This document shows positions 26,477 to 37,100 of a stretch of DNA of 56,703 nucleotides, one piece after another. The notes below the pieces were generated by a model. That model searched no databases. It was not told the DNA's origin and saw nothing but the letters and a program-made list of their open reading frames with translations. The position numbers and the translations under genes are program-made. The DNA is from Chitinophagales bacterium (GTDB lineage Bacteria; Bacteroidota; Bacteroidia; Chitinophagales; Chitinophagaceae), in NCBI GenBank assembly GCA_015655015.1, contig JAATFV010000004.1, positions 1-56,703 of the forward strand, in the 5' to 3' direction. Positions within the stretch are counted from its first letter, which is position 1. Each line of letters opens with the position of its first letter.

Positions 26477-27655
26477 TCAGGGTGTCACGATCAGCTTTTT
26501 TCCTTCGATCTTAAAGTTCACGCCCACTTCACCCATCCCTTTCAGCACCTGTGAAAGGGTCAGGTCCCGTTTCATCTCTCCCCCTAATTCTATATCGGGC
26601 AGGCCATGTTCGTACACCAGCTCGACATCATACCAGCGGCTCAGCTGGTTGAGTATAGTTTTTATATCGGCATTATCGAAGTAAAAAAGTCCGTTTTTCC
26701 AGGCCATGATCTGATCGATATCGATGGCGCTGGTGGCTTGTGTCTGCCGGGTATCGAGGGAGTAAACGGCCTGCTGGCCGGGCCGGATGGTGAGGGCGCC
26801 GACCCTCACGCTGCCTTCCAGCAGCGTTATTTTAATTTTCCCGTCATCCTCATAACCATCTACATTGAAGTGAGTTCCCAATACTTCCACCTCCGATTGG
26901 TTGTTCACGCTGACACGGAAAGGCCTTGTCTTATCCTTCCCGACCTCGAAATAGGCTTCGCCTGTAACGGATACTTTCCGCTCCCGGCCGTTAAAGGCAG
27001 TGGGATAAGTAATCGAAGAAGCAGCGTTGAGCCAGACCTTCGTTCCGTCCGGCAGCGTCAGCTGGTATTGTCTTCCCCTGGGGGTGGTCATGGTGTTGTA
27101 CATTGTTTCGCCGGTCCTGTCGTCCGTCGGATCGTAAGCCAGCCGGCCGTCTTTCAGCAGTACGCGGCTGCCATTTTGAGTGGCTATGGCGCCATTGCCG
27201 AGACTATCCAGAACCACCTGCCTGCCGTCCGCCAGGGTGAGTATGGCGCCGGCTTTACCGGGTGCTATATCCGGTGCTGTTTGCCTGTGAGCGCTTACCA
27301 TCAACTGCTCCCGGTTATTCCGGGACCAGAAATAAGCGCCGGTTGCTACCAGCAGAAGGACTGCCGCTGCATACCGGAACCAGGCAGTTTTAAGGAAATG
27401 GACCCGGTGTACAACCGGCGGAGAGTAGGGGATTGGCCTGTTCTCTGCATTAAAGATCGCCTGCAATACGGCAGCCGCAGCATCCGGAGAAATATCTTCC
27501 AGCGTGGCTTTTTGTGTTGTAAACGCCTCGCGCATCAGTCCGGCGGCAAGCTCCGCATTTTCCGGATCTGTAAGCAGGCGCCGGAGCTCCCCTGTTTCGG
27601 CCGGTGTAGCATTGCCTTGCAGGCAAATACGGTACAATGTTGTCAGTCGCTCCAT
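26477..27655 (-). CDS. FecR-domain anti-sigma factor (locus 2)
   Basis: 392 aa from the ATG at 27655 (MERLTTLYRICLQGN); a TTG six codons earlier is possible. Cytoplasmic N-terminus (about 1-85), one membrane helix (about 92-115, WFRYAAAVLLLVATGAYFW), then a periplasmic FecR domain with TTPRGRQYQLTLPDGTKVWL, ITYPTAFNGRERKVSVTGEA and EVLGTHFNVDGY. The C-terminal DUF4974 domain has WKNGLFYFDNADI and VNFKIEGKKLIVTP. It is closely similar in design to the locus 1 FecR. It lies 53 bp after the sigma gene. Role: anchors the sigma factor until SusC signals. Confidence 0.94.
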   Translation of the reverse strand: MERLTTLYRICLQGNATPAETGELRRLLTDPENAELAAGLMREAFTTQKATLEDISPDAAAAVLQAIFNAENRPIPYSPPVVHRVHFLKTAWFRYAAAVLLLVATGAYFWSRNNREQLMVSAHRQTAPDIAPGKAGAILTLADGRQVVLDSLGNGAIATQNGSRVLLKDGRLAYDPTDDRTGETMYNTMTTPRGRQYQLTLPDGTKVWLNAASSITYPTAFNGRERKVSVTGEAYFEVGKDKTRPFRVSVNNQSEVEVLGTHFNVDGYEDDGKIKITLLEGSVRVGALTIRPGQQAVYSLDTRQTQATSAIDIDQIMAWKNGLFYFDNADIKTILNQLSRWYDVELVYEHGLPDIELGGEMKRDLTLSQVLKGMGEVGVNFKIEGKKLIVTP

Positions 27656-27708
27656 ATTTACTATAGACACCAATCCGGAGACGATGGGGGTATTCAGCAG
27701 GAAAAAAA

Positions 27709-28311
27709 TTATGACCGGCAGATCAGGTAGAAGATGACCAAACCCGAAGTGATGTCCATTCTGGCGAGGCAGAAGGCCCGGATGCTGCGCATGGCCTGTT
27801 CCAGGTTGGACTTGACTGTTTCCGGCGAAACTCCCAGCTGACGGGCGGCCTCTTCCCTGCGCAACCCCAGCTGGCGCACCAGCCGGTAGGTTTGCTGCTG
27901 ACGTTCGGGCAAACGGGTAATGGCCGAATGCAGTAACTCTTCAAATTCTTTTTCTTCCAGCGTGCGGCTACCTTCCGTTACAGATATTTCCCGGAGCTGT
28001 AACTCCCAATCCTGCGTTTGATTAGCCATACGTTCCGCATTGCGGAGTGCATTCAAGGTCAATCGTTCACCAATAGTATAGAGCCAGCCCCCGAAGTTAT
28101 CCAGCGCCGGCAATTCGCTTCTTTTCAACCAGGCTTTTAAGAAGGTATCCTGCATCAGTTCCTCCGCCAGCCAGGCATCCCCTGTCAATCGCAGAATGGT
28201 CGTATATATATTAGACCGGTAATGATCGAACACCTGCCGGAAGGCATCTTCATCACCTTCCGCTATACGGAAAATCAGCTCCTTCTCATTATATGTCTGA
28301 GGGTCCGGCAA
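27709..28311 (-). CDS. ECF-type RNA polymerase sigma factor (locus 2)
   Basis: 200 aa from a TTG at 28311 (LPDPQTYNEKELIFRIAEGD). The frame is open to an ATG at 28407, but that start would add a 32-residue Phe/Pro-rich stretch unlike any sigma N-terminus and overlap the neighbouring restriction gene, so I prefer a start near 28311. Region 2 has LAEELMQDTFLKAW; region 4 has LRREEAARQLGVSPETVKSN. The C-terminus ends in a hydrophobic stretch (ITSGLVIFYLIC), usual for this group in Bacteroidota. Role: transcribes the FecR-SusC-SusD-ABC locus. A TAACTTTA sequence near 28340 is a weak -7 candidate. Confidence 0.87.
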   Translation of the reverse strand: MPDPQTYNEKELIFRIAEGDEDAFRQVFDHYRSNIYTTILRLTGDAWLAEELMQDTFLKAWLKRSELPALDNFGGWLYTIGERLTLNALRNAERMANQTQDWELQLREISVTEGSRTLEEKEFEELLHSAITRLPERQQQTYRLVRQLGLRREEAARQLGVSPETVKSNLEQAMRSIRAFCLARMDITSGLVIFYLICRS

Positions 28312-28390
28312 ATAATTTGTTTTGGTTAATGGGACGGGTAAAGTTATGTAAAAATGCAGAAAAGGGTGGAAAAGCGGAAAATGAGGAATT

Positions 28391-31300
28391 TTACGACGCC
28401 TGTTCAACTACGGCCATCACCTTGGTTACAAATTCTTCCATGTTACTTACATATTCAAGGCTGAGATTCCCTCCGGTCTTATCAGCCAGCTCTTTAAAGT
28501 GTTTTTTGCCACACTCTATTTTTCCCTGTTCCGCCGGACGTAAGAAATCAAAACCCATTGTACCTTTACTTTCTACAACAAAATATAAATTTTCTCCTCC
28601 ATTTATATCAAATAGTACTGCCCAATCCGGTGTATACTTTCCTAAAGGGGTATCAATTTCGAACCAACGCGGCAGCTTGGCATAGACCTTTATATTAGTG
28701 TTTCGCTCAAACTCCCTTGTCAGGTCGGATTCAATTCCACTTTCATATACAACATAATCGTAAGGGGACTTGGTACTGGATATCATATTACTTTTAAGGT
28801 AGCCGGTTAATTGTTCATTTTGAAACAGTTCCCCACTGTAGAATTCGTGATCCCCTATTTTAGTATATACAATACCCTCCACGATATGTAATCGCATTTG
28901 CTCATTAATAATGTCAATGCATCCCTCAATGAATTTCTGGGGATTTAACTTGAAATATCTGAGATTGCTACAGCCATGTAAAATGGCTACGATGCTTTTT
29001 CGTGTTAGCTGTGTTTCATTTTGTAAATAACTTACTATGTCGGGTAATACTTCAATTTCTGTATGAATCGTTCCATATTCCGTTTCAGGATCTCCTTCAA
29101 TAGAGACACCTCCCCTGGTAATATTTAAGCTGGCCTTTTCATATAACAGCTTTCCCCTGCTGACTACCAGCCTGTCACTAATGTGTTTTTGGCAAGCGCT
29201 GATCAATTCGATGGAATCAAAGGTAACTTCGTATGTAGTTTTATATTTGATCTTATCCCACAATTCATTAAATGATGCACCCAGCAATATCTGCTTGTTT
29301 ACTTTGATCACCTCCTTGTCTTCATTGCGTTTTATTTCGATCTTGCCGGCAGTTTGTTTCAGCGTTGCTATAATTTGCGCTTTTACGTGATCTTCCAGAT
29401 TGGAAGGAAGCTCAATATTGCCGGAACGAAGGTCGGCTTTCAAGGATTCCTGAACTTTCCCTTTGGTATTGATATATCCCTTTAATAACAGGTAGTCATA
29501 TATTTGTTCCGATTGTTCTTGTCCCAGAAATACAGGATCAGCGCCATGCATTTCCATCGTTATATTGTTAAAGCTATGTGGCTGCAAAACTCCAAAGACG
29601 ATGCCAGTTTCTTTTTCAATTTCCTTCTGCAGATTATCTACAAAGTCTTCATAGCTTTCACTCGCCATTACAGTCAATGTATTGGTGTCAAATCCATAAA
29701 TACGGTCCCCATCCTGGTTTACAGCTAAACGCAATCCTCTGCCTATTTCCTGTCTTCTTCTTATTTCTGAACTTCCTGCTTCTTTCAGCGTGCAGATCTG
29801 GAAAACATTCGGATTATCCCAGCCTTCCTTTAAAGCCGAATGAGAGAAGATGAAACGGAGTTTTGAATCAAAGCTGAGCAGCTTTTCCTTGTCCTTCATG
29901 ATGAGATTATAGGTGTCTTCATCAGCCGCGACATTTCCTGAAGTGTCTTTATAATACTCGAACTTCTCTTTCTTGTTATTCGCTTTCGCTTTCTTATCAA
30001 TGGAAAAATAACCGTTATGCAATTCAGGCACTTCCGGATTCAGATCTTTTATTTCACTGAACAGGCTTTGGTACCTGGGTTTTTTGATGAGATTTTTATA
30101 CTCTTCCTCAAACATATTGGCATAATCACCGTTCTGCATATTGCCGTCTTCATCATATATCCGGTAATGCTTTACAGCATCAATGAAAAACAGGCTTAAT
30201 ACTTTAATTCCTTTCGGGTTTAGCACCAATTCTTTATTCAGATGCTCTTCAATGGTTTTGCGAATCATCATGCGCTTTATCAAACTGTCGTCAATCGTTC
30301 CAATAGATCCTCCCGGTTTCAGAATGGTGCCATTGATGAATTCTATGTACTCGTTCCCCGCCTGTGTATAAATATCGTTTACTATAAAGCCTTCATATTG
30401 CTGAAGCTTCGTTATCTCTAAAAGGTCGTCATTCTTTTTCAGCTCCTTCGGCTTCCGTTTTCTTTTTCCATTTTCGAGAATATCAAGGTCGACTTTAGCC
30501 CGGATATTTGGCTTGTTCTTTACGCTGATCAATTTCATATAAGCGCCGTCAATGGCGGCACCGTCCACTTTCACGGATGCTACCTCTATTTGTTTGACCA
30601 GCTGGCGATTATATGCATCCACGGCATCCAGCTTGTACATCATGTTCAATTTCTCTTTGTGTGTGGCGGAATAACGGAGCATGACCAATGGATTCAGGTT
30701 CTTCACACTTTTTTTTGCCAGTTCGGTGCTCAGCGTTGTTTGCGGCTCATCTATAATTACCACGGGCCTGGTATCCTGGATCAGCTGCAATGGCTTGTAT
30801 CCGAGCCGATCGTTATACCGGTGGATGATGTTCTGGCTTTTCGTTTCGTCCTTCTCATTCTCAAAACTTTTTCGGAAGGCGTCGATATTTATCACCATTA
30901 TCTGCAACTGATCATTCGCCGCAAAATCCCGTACATCAGGAAGATTAGCGCTGTCGTAAATAAAATATTTGTATGGGATATTATTGTAATGCTCTTTTAA
31001 ATGCGTTTCGGTTATCTGTAAACTTTTATACACCCCTTCTTTAATGGGAATGGAGGGGACGACAATAATGAACTTGGTAAAATTATATTGACGGTTCATT
31101 TCCATAATGGTCCGCAGATACACATAGGTTTTGCCGGTGCCGGTTTCCATTTCTATGGAAAAATCAAGATGTTTAATATCAACTTCGCCCGGTAAAGATG
31201 GTTTTAGTCCGTTACGAAGCTGGATCTTTTGCGTATTTTCCAATATTTGCGCTTCTGTTAATTGCAGTTTATTGGCGTAACCTATCTGGTTAAAATCAAG

Positions 31301-31438
31301 CGTCTTTTGTGTTGCCAGATATTCAGGGGAATAGACGGTGAAATTGGAAGTACACGCTTCCTGACCCTGGAAGATATCTACAATAGCATTGATGGCTTCC
31401 TGTTGATAAGGTAATCCACTTTCAAATTTTATTTTCAT
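28391..31438 (-). CDS. Type III restriction endonuclease Res-like subunit
   Basis: 1015 aa, matching the roughly 1000 aa of type III Res proteins. SF2 helicase motifs: Walker A METGTGKTY (about 95-103), DEAD-type box VVIIDEPQTT (about 226), and motif VI RRRQEIGRGLRL (about 560). At the C-terminus a PD-(D/E)xK nuclease motif is seen: YTPDWAVL (about 932) and VVESKG (about 953), the expected endonuclease. Role: ATP-dependent translocation and DNA cleavage with the Mod subunit. It begins 20 bp after Mod and is the last gene of a five-gene cassette. It appears intact. The sequence is clearly more AT-rich than the sigma gene right after it. Confidence 0.93.
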   Translation of the reverse strand: MKIKFESGLPYQQEAINAIVDIFQGQEACTSNFTVYSPEYLATQKTLDFNQIGYANKLQLTEAQILENTQKIQLRNGLKPSLPGEVDIKHLDFSIEMETGTGKTYVYLRTIMEMNRQYNFTKFIIVVPSIPIKEGVYKSLQITETHLKEHYNNIPYKYFIYDSANLPDVRDFAANDQLQIMVINIDAFRKSFENEKDETKSQNIIHRYNDRLGYKPLQLIQDTRPVVIIDEPQTTLSTELAKKSVKNLNPLVMLRYSATHKEKLNMMYKLDAVDAYNRQLVKQIEVASVKVDGAAIDGAYMKLISVKNKPNIRAKVDLDILENGKRKRKPKELKKNDDLLEITKLQQYEGFIVNDIYTQAGNEYIEFINGTILKPGGSIGTIDDSLIKRMMIRKTIEEHLNKELVLNPKGIKVLSLFFIDAVKHYRIYDEDGNMQNGDYANMFEEEYKNLIKKPRYQSLFSEIKDLNPEVPELHNGYFSIDKKAKANNKKEKFEYYKDTSGNVAADEDTYNLIMKDKEKLLSFDSKLRFIFSHSALKEGWDNPNVFQICTLKEAGSSEIRRRQEIGRGLRLAVNQDGDRIYGFDTNTLTVMASESYEDFVDNLQKEIEKETGIVFGVLQPHSFNNITMEMHGADPVFLGQEQSEQIYDYLLLKGYINTKGKVQESLKADLRSGNIELPSNLEDHVKAQIIATLKQTAGKIEIKRNEDKEVIKVNKQILLGASFNELWDKIKYKTTYEVTFDSIELISACQKHISDRLVVSRGKLLYEKASLNITRGGVSIEGDPETEYGTIHTEIEVLPDIVSYLQNETQLTRKSIVAILHGCSNLRYFKLNPQKFIEGCIDIINEQMRLHIVEGIVYTKIGDHEFYSGELFQNEQLTGYLKSNMISSTKSPYDYVVYESGIESDLTREFERNTNIKVYAKLPRWFEIDTPLGKYTPDWAVLFDINGGENLYFVVESKGTMGFDFLRPAEQGKIECGKKHFKELADKTGGNLSLEYVSNMEEFVTKVMAVVEQAS

Positions 31439-31458
31439 TATCAGTGATCTTTAGTGGA

Positions 31459-33360
31459 TTAGATAGTATTTACCTCAGTAATGCCATAACGCTTCAGTAT
31501 CTGGATGGAATTGGTTTTCTCCACATCATTAAACCCTGTATCCTTAAATATTACCCTACAGGTAGCAGGGTCGAGCTCCACTTTCCATTTACCTATGGCT
31601 TCAGCAACGGTGGTATTTAAGTCGTTGGCCAGGCAGATGAACAATGCGCCTATACCTATATTGAATACTTTTTTACCCGCTATTATTCTTTCTTCAATAG
31701 GTTGTGCGAGGTCTAATCCGGATTTTAGCAATATCTCATACAGCACATCTTCTTCGGTACGGTCTGGTTTGATATTTTCAGCAGCAGATAATAAAGTCTG
31801 GTCGAAATTTTGAACGTTACCATCCCAGGCGTTTATATTGGAACGATCTAATTTGAAACATTTAAACCCTATATCGAAGGCCTGTTTCCCGGTAGAAAAA
31901 AGATCTTCCCGGAATTCCGATCTTATTTTCTCTCCGGCCCTGCGTAATCTTTCTTTAGTGATTTGAGCAATGTTTTTATAACCTGCTTTGTATGAATCGG
32001 AATCAACGGCAGTTTTTTCAGGCAGCTGAACTAAAATAAATTTCAATTTTTCCGTTTCCTGAATATTATTCTTCCAGATGGCCTCTGCAGCGGTGCCTGA
32101 TCCCGCAAAGAAATCTAAAACAAGATTTTCCGTTTGAGCGTTCTTCTCTTCGGTCTTTATTGAAAATAAGTCCTGCAACAGCTGAACAGGCTTAGGGAAA
32201 GGGAAATAGGTTTTGGGCAAATATTCCTCAAAATCTTTCGACCCTTCCTGCGTATATGGCCCTTCTAAAATCGATAAAGGTTTCCCGCGACGCATTACTC
32301 CGTTCTCATCTTTTAGATATCCTTTAAATCGTACTTTAAAAGAGCCATCGTTCTGTTCGTTAAATAATAGCATATTCGCCGCCTGCGCTTCCAAAACCCT
32401 TTCTTTTGACCAAAGCCATTGTTTCTCGGGCCATATTTCTTTTCCTTTATGGATTATTGGAAATTTCAGATTGGGTCTATCGCCCATGCTGGTTGTGTCT
32501 AATGGCCATGTAGCGAACGGGCCTCTTATCTCATAGTTTTCATCTTTTTTATTGTACATCGACGCAGTTTTCTCAGAATAAGGAATATTTACGTCGGTTA
32601 TATTAGAAATATTCTTTGAATAGCACAAAATATATTCGTGAAGCTCAATCCATCCTTTCGTTTTTGCGCCACCCCCGGTTTTATTTTTCCAGATAATTTG
32701 TTGAAGCAGGTTTTCCTCTCCAAATATTTCATCACAAAGCTTTCGAAGATTTTGGACTTCGTTGTCATCTATGCTTATAAAGATCAACCCATCCTCTTTC
32801 AAAAGGTTTCTTGCCAGCTTCAACCTTGGATACATCATGTTCAACCAATTACTATGGTAACGCCCGTCACTCTCTGTATTGCTATTTAACCTTGTGCCGT
32901 CTTTATCAGCCTGATTGGTAATTGCCAGATAACTTCCCAGATTATCTGTGAAATCGTCTTTATATACAAAATCGTTTCCGGTATTATATGGAGGATCTAT
33001 GTATATGATCTTTATTTTATTCGCATAGCTTTTTTGAAGCAGCTTCAATACTTCCAGATTGTCCCCTTCAATAAATATATTGTGTGTCGTGTTCCAATCC
33101 TTGCTGTCTTCTTTTACAGGCCTTAAAGTGCCTGTGCTGGGCTTGTTGGCTTCCTGTCTTGCCATGCTTTTTCCTGCCCATGTAAACCGGTAATATTCTT
33201 CATTTGTTTCTAATTCTTCTCCGGCTAAAGCTTTTAATTCCTCTACATCGATTTTTCCTTCTTTCACTATGGTAGGGAAGAGGGTTTTCAATGTATCCAG
33301 GTTTTGCTTTATTATATCGGCGCTATGGCTTAAGGGATCTTTCGCAGTTACTTTTTCCAT
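31459..33360 (-). CDS. Type III DNA-methyltransferase (Mod), N6-adenine, beta class
   Basis: 633 aa. Motif IV IIYIDPPYNTGNDF (about 121-134) comes before motif I DFFAGSGT (about 415-422), the beta-class order of type III Mod enzymes and related N6-adenine methyltransferases. The segment between (about 200-400) holds the target recognition domain. Role: modifies adenine in one strand of an asymmetric site and guides Res. It starts 3 bp after the DUF4391 gene. Target site cannot be inferred from sequence. Confidence 0.94.
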   Translation of the reverse strand: MEKVTAKDPLSHSADIIKQNLDTLKTLFPTIVKEGKIDVEELKALAGEELETNEEYYRFTWAGKSMARQEANKPSTGTLRPVKEDSKDWNTTHNIFIEGDNLEVLKLLQKSYANKIKIIYIDPPYNTGNDFVYKDDFTDNLGSYLAITNQADKDGTRLNSNTESDGRYHSNWLNMMYPRLKLARNLLKEDGLIFISIDDNEVQNLRKLCDEIFGEENLLQQIIWKNKTGGGAKTKGWIELHEYILCYSKNISNITDVNIPYSEKTASMYNKKDENYEIRGPFATWPLDTTSMGDRPNLKFPIIHKGKEIWPEKQWLWSKERVLEAQAANMLLFNEQNDGSFKVRFKGYLKDENGVMRRGKPLSILEGPYTQEGSKDFEEYLPKTYFPFPKPVQLLQDLFSIKTEEKNAQTENLVLDFFAGSGTAAEAIWKNNIQETEKLKFILVQLPEKTAVDSDSYKAGYKNIAQITKERLRRAGEKIRSEFREDLFSTGKQAFDIGFKCFKLDRSNINAWDGNVQNFDQTLLSAAENIKPDRTEEDVLYEILLKSGLDLAQPIEERIIAGKKVFNIGIGALFICLANDLNTTVAEAIGKWKVELDPATCRVIFKDTGFNDVEKTNSIQILKRYGITEVNTI

Positions 33361-33363
33361 ATA

Positions 33364-34134
33364 CTATTCAATTATCAGTGCTTTCAGCTGTTCAATTTGG
33401 TTTCGTTTTTCATGGATCTCTGTATTCAGCGCTATTCTTTGGCTCAGCTGGGTTTCTTTTTTAGCCTGGCTTTGCAATAGCTGAACCTCTTTTTGCAAGG
33501 TCTCAATTTTTTCCAGTTTCTCCATATCGCTTTGCGTACGATCCCGTGTTCTTGGTATAAATACTCCGCTAACCCCTGCTGCCTGTAGAGAGATCAGCCG
33601 TTGGGTATAGGAATCGTAATAGGTTTTCAAATTGGTCTTATCCAATCCAGCAAAGTTCAGGCTATTTAAAAAGGCTTGTTGCCGCTCTGTTGGTTTAATT
33701 CTGTTGATTACTTCCGTGGTATAGTTTTTTTCTATTGTTCTTCGGGTGCTGTCGTTCTGATTAACCTTTTTATCACAGGTATTTAATACAAAGGCATCCT
33801 TATGCCATACGCATAGAAGTATAGGATAAGGAATATATTTTTGAACCAGGTCGATAATTCTATGATGATTTCGATCGAAATCAAGGTCGGATGTTTGTAT
33901 GCTGATTACCTGGACCTCTTCAAAAAGATAAAACTCATCATGAAAAGGGGGGATATTTGAATTGGCGGGGCTGACGCTTGCCAGCCAGTCAATGGAGGTT
34001 ACGATATTAAAATCGTCCAGCAATGCCTTTTCACTGCTGGTGAGGTCGAAATTCCGCTTAAAAAATGCCTTGGTGATCTTTTTATTCACCAGGCTTCTAT
34101 CCGGAATGTGTAATATGGTATTAAGCAGATCCAT
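33364..34134 (-). CDS. DUF4391-like protein in R-M cassette
   Basis: 256 aa. Recognised as DUF4391-like by overall pattern: YLFEEVQVISIQ, PYPILLCVWHKD (about 96-107), then a C-terminal heptad-rich region (about 205-256, with KLEKIETLQKEVQLLQSQAK) predicted as coiled coil. No catalytic motif is seen. Its stop abuts the next gene and its start abuts the helicase stop, so it is translationally coupled in a block of five genes. From general knowledge DUF4391 genes are found beside type III-like methyltransferases; their job is unknown. It may be an adaptor between helicase and methyltransferase, which is inference. Confidence 0.8.
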   Translation of the reverse strand: MDLLNTILHIPDRSLVNKKITKAFFKRNFDLTSSEKALLDDFNIVTSIDWLASVSPANSNIPPFHDEFYLFEEVQVISIQTSDLDFDRNHHRIIDLVQKYIPYPILLCVWHKDAFVLNTCDKKVNQNDSTRRTIEKNYTTEVINRIKPTERQQAFLNSLNFAGLDKTNLKTYYDSYTQRLISLQAAGVSGVFIPRTRDRTQSDMEKLEKIETLQKEVQLLQSQAKKETQLSQRIALNTEIHEKRNQIEQLKALIIE

Positions 34135-37100
34135 TTATTTTATTACCAGGAACGAAATTAGTTCATAAGCATTGCTAACCGATGTTTGGCTCAGCTTTGT
34201 GCCGCCGGGCATCGCCAGCGTATCTAATCCCAGCTCATCATCAACCCCCTTCAAATGTACAATGGCTGTTTGCAGCAATTGTGCATAGGCTTCCATATTC
34301 TTACCTCCTTTGGTTTCTTTTTCAAATAAGACAACCAGATCCGGTAAAACTTCCTGTCTGCCCAGGCATAATTTCTTGAAATAATCCAGGCAGCGTTTGG
34401 GACTATTTCCCGGAATGAAAATTTCTCCGTTGCTGTTTATATAACATAGGTTATACGGAAAAATGGCATTGCTGCTGTATGCGTTTTCGGTAATGGCAGA
34501 GAGGTCTTTCAGGCAAAAAATAACTCCTTTGGGCGCATCTTCCAGGTTAGATCGTGTCACGGAGAATGTTCCTTTCGGCATTAAATTAAATGTTTCCCTT
34601 TCTGCCACGGTAAGCCTGTCTGCATCAATCTTATAATCGTTGAAGGTCAGGTCAGTAATGCTGATACCGCCTTCTATATCTTCGAGATCAAGCACCTTGC
34701 TTTGCAATTGTTTTAGCTGCCTTTTGCGATACTCCAAATCCTGTTTTTGCCCTGAAGTTTCGTCAATAATATTATCGTCACCGGTAGCGGATACGTCCAA
34801 TATCTGCATACGGCCCTGCACCCTTCCGATCAGGTCGATATAATTGTCAAGATCAAGGTTGGGAAAGAAATTCACTAATTGAATTTTTTCGTTTTTGGAG
34901 CCGATCCTGTCAATTCGTCCAAATCGCTGGATAATGCGAACGGGATTCCAGTGAATATCATAGTTTACCAGATAGTCTCCATCCTGGAGGTTTTGACCTT
35001 CTGAAATGCAATCCGTACAAAATAGAATGTCAATTTCATCGGTAGCGTTTGGAAAAATAATTTCCCGGTTTTTTGAAATTGGTGAAAAATTGGTAAGGAT
35101 AGAACTCAGATCAGCCTTGCAGCCAGCCAGGTTGGTCTTATTCGTTTCGCCGCCGGTAACTTGCGCCGCATATACTCCCAGATCGTTTTTCAGCCAGCTG
35201 TATAATTCGTCATACAGGTATTTAACCGTATCTGCAAAAGCAGAGAAAATGATGATCTTCTTATTATTCCCGTTCAATGGGGCCGCTATCTTGGCTGTTA
35301 TCAATTCTTTCAGATCGTGCAATTTGGCGTCCCTGTTCCTGTCTATCACTTTTGTAAGTGAAAGAAGATTGGCAATTCGTTTTTTATCGTCCAGTAATTC
35401 TTCCCTGCATTTGATGAGGTCAATATCCTGAAGTAATACTTTTACTTTTCCGCCAACCAACAGGTCTTCGATCATTTCATCGTCGAAATCGACGTTGTTT
35501 ATATCAAGCTCGTTATCAAAGAGGGAATTGCTTTGAGCGTTTTCCACCTTTTCCAGCAAGCTATTTATTTGCCTCAATAGGGATTCAAGGGTAAGATGAA
35601 AGGAATGGATGGAACTTTCCAGCCGTTTCAGGAGGTTTACCCGCATTAAATGGATCAGGCTGTTCTCCCTTTCAATTTGTTTGAATACGCTGCCTGAAGA
35701 TGTCGTCATATCATACTTATCTTCGTAGGCCTTCTTTTTATCAGGTCGGACATACGATAAAGGGGAATAGAATTTTAGATTAAGGGCATTTAGCTCGTTA
35801 TTTACTTTATCCATTGCAGGAAAGGCCCCATTCCGGTCAAAGTCAGAGTATTTATTAATAGGCTTTTGTCGTTTGGGAAAACTGCCGATTTCCTGTGTGT
35901 TGTAATATTTCTGGATGTGTTTGCGGGAACGGGCGATGGTGAGCAGGTCCAGTATTTTGAAGTAAGACCCATCGAGGCTTTCGATCAGGCTATCCCTGTT
36001 GTAGTCATCTCCCTCTCTTTCCCTTAACCAATGATTGAATTTTTGCTGGGCTTTACGTAAAGTCTGGTCAATGCTGGGAATGCCATAACCTTCCAAGGCA
36101 TTATCCTGTTGTTCCGTGATAAACGCTATCTGGTTTTTAATATCGTTCATCCTGGTGTTTACCGGTGTTGCCGACAGCATCAGGACCTTTGTTTTCACGC
36201 CGGATTTTATAATGTCATTCATCAGCCGCTGATAGCGGGTGATGGTTTCTTTTCTTGGCGGGTTATTGCGGAAGTTGTGTGATTCATCGATGACGACCAT
36301 GTCATAATTTCCCCAATTGATCGTTTCCAGGTTAATATAGCCCGACAAACCGTTTGTACGGGAAAGGTCTGTATGGTTTAATACATCGAAGTTCAGCCTG
36401 TCTTTGGCTAAAATATTGCGGACATCATTTTGTGCATAGACCAACCAATTATCACGGAGTTTCTTTGGACATAATACAAGGATACGATCATTGCGCATCT
36501 GGTAGTATTTCATCACTGCCAGGGCTTCAAACGTTTTTCCCAGCCCCACACTATCGGCAATGATGCAACCGCCGAAGGTTTCGATCTTATCAATGGCTCC
36601 CAGAACGGCATCTTGCTGAAAATTGTATAACATATTCCAGATAAGCGTATTCTTAAAGCCAATCTTTTTTAGCCGTTGTTCTGAGACTTCATTGATGTTG
36701 GCATTTTGGAAAATATTATACAAGCTGAATTTATAAATAACATCAGGAGTATTATTCGTACAGGCTTTTTCGATAATTGACTCAACCTGGCTTTTAATGT
36801 CTTTGCTGCTATTATTCCAAAATTGATCAAAGAGGTGGCTGTATTGATTGTCTGCATCTTTAAATGAGCTGATTATAATCGGATTGGCAGATTGCAGGAG
36901 CCCCAGGCTGATGCTATTTAAATCCTGCGGCACTATGGAGAAACATTGCATTTGATCGCCATTCTTTACCAGGATAAATTTTTGCCCCCCCACATTACCC
37001 TGACGGATGCTGCATTTCGCTTTAATTATTGCAAGTGCGGTCTCGGCCTTATATTTCCCTTTCAGATCATGGTACTGTTGCCATTCCAATGAATCGTAGC

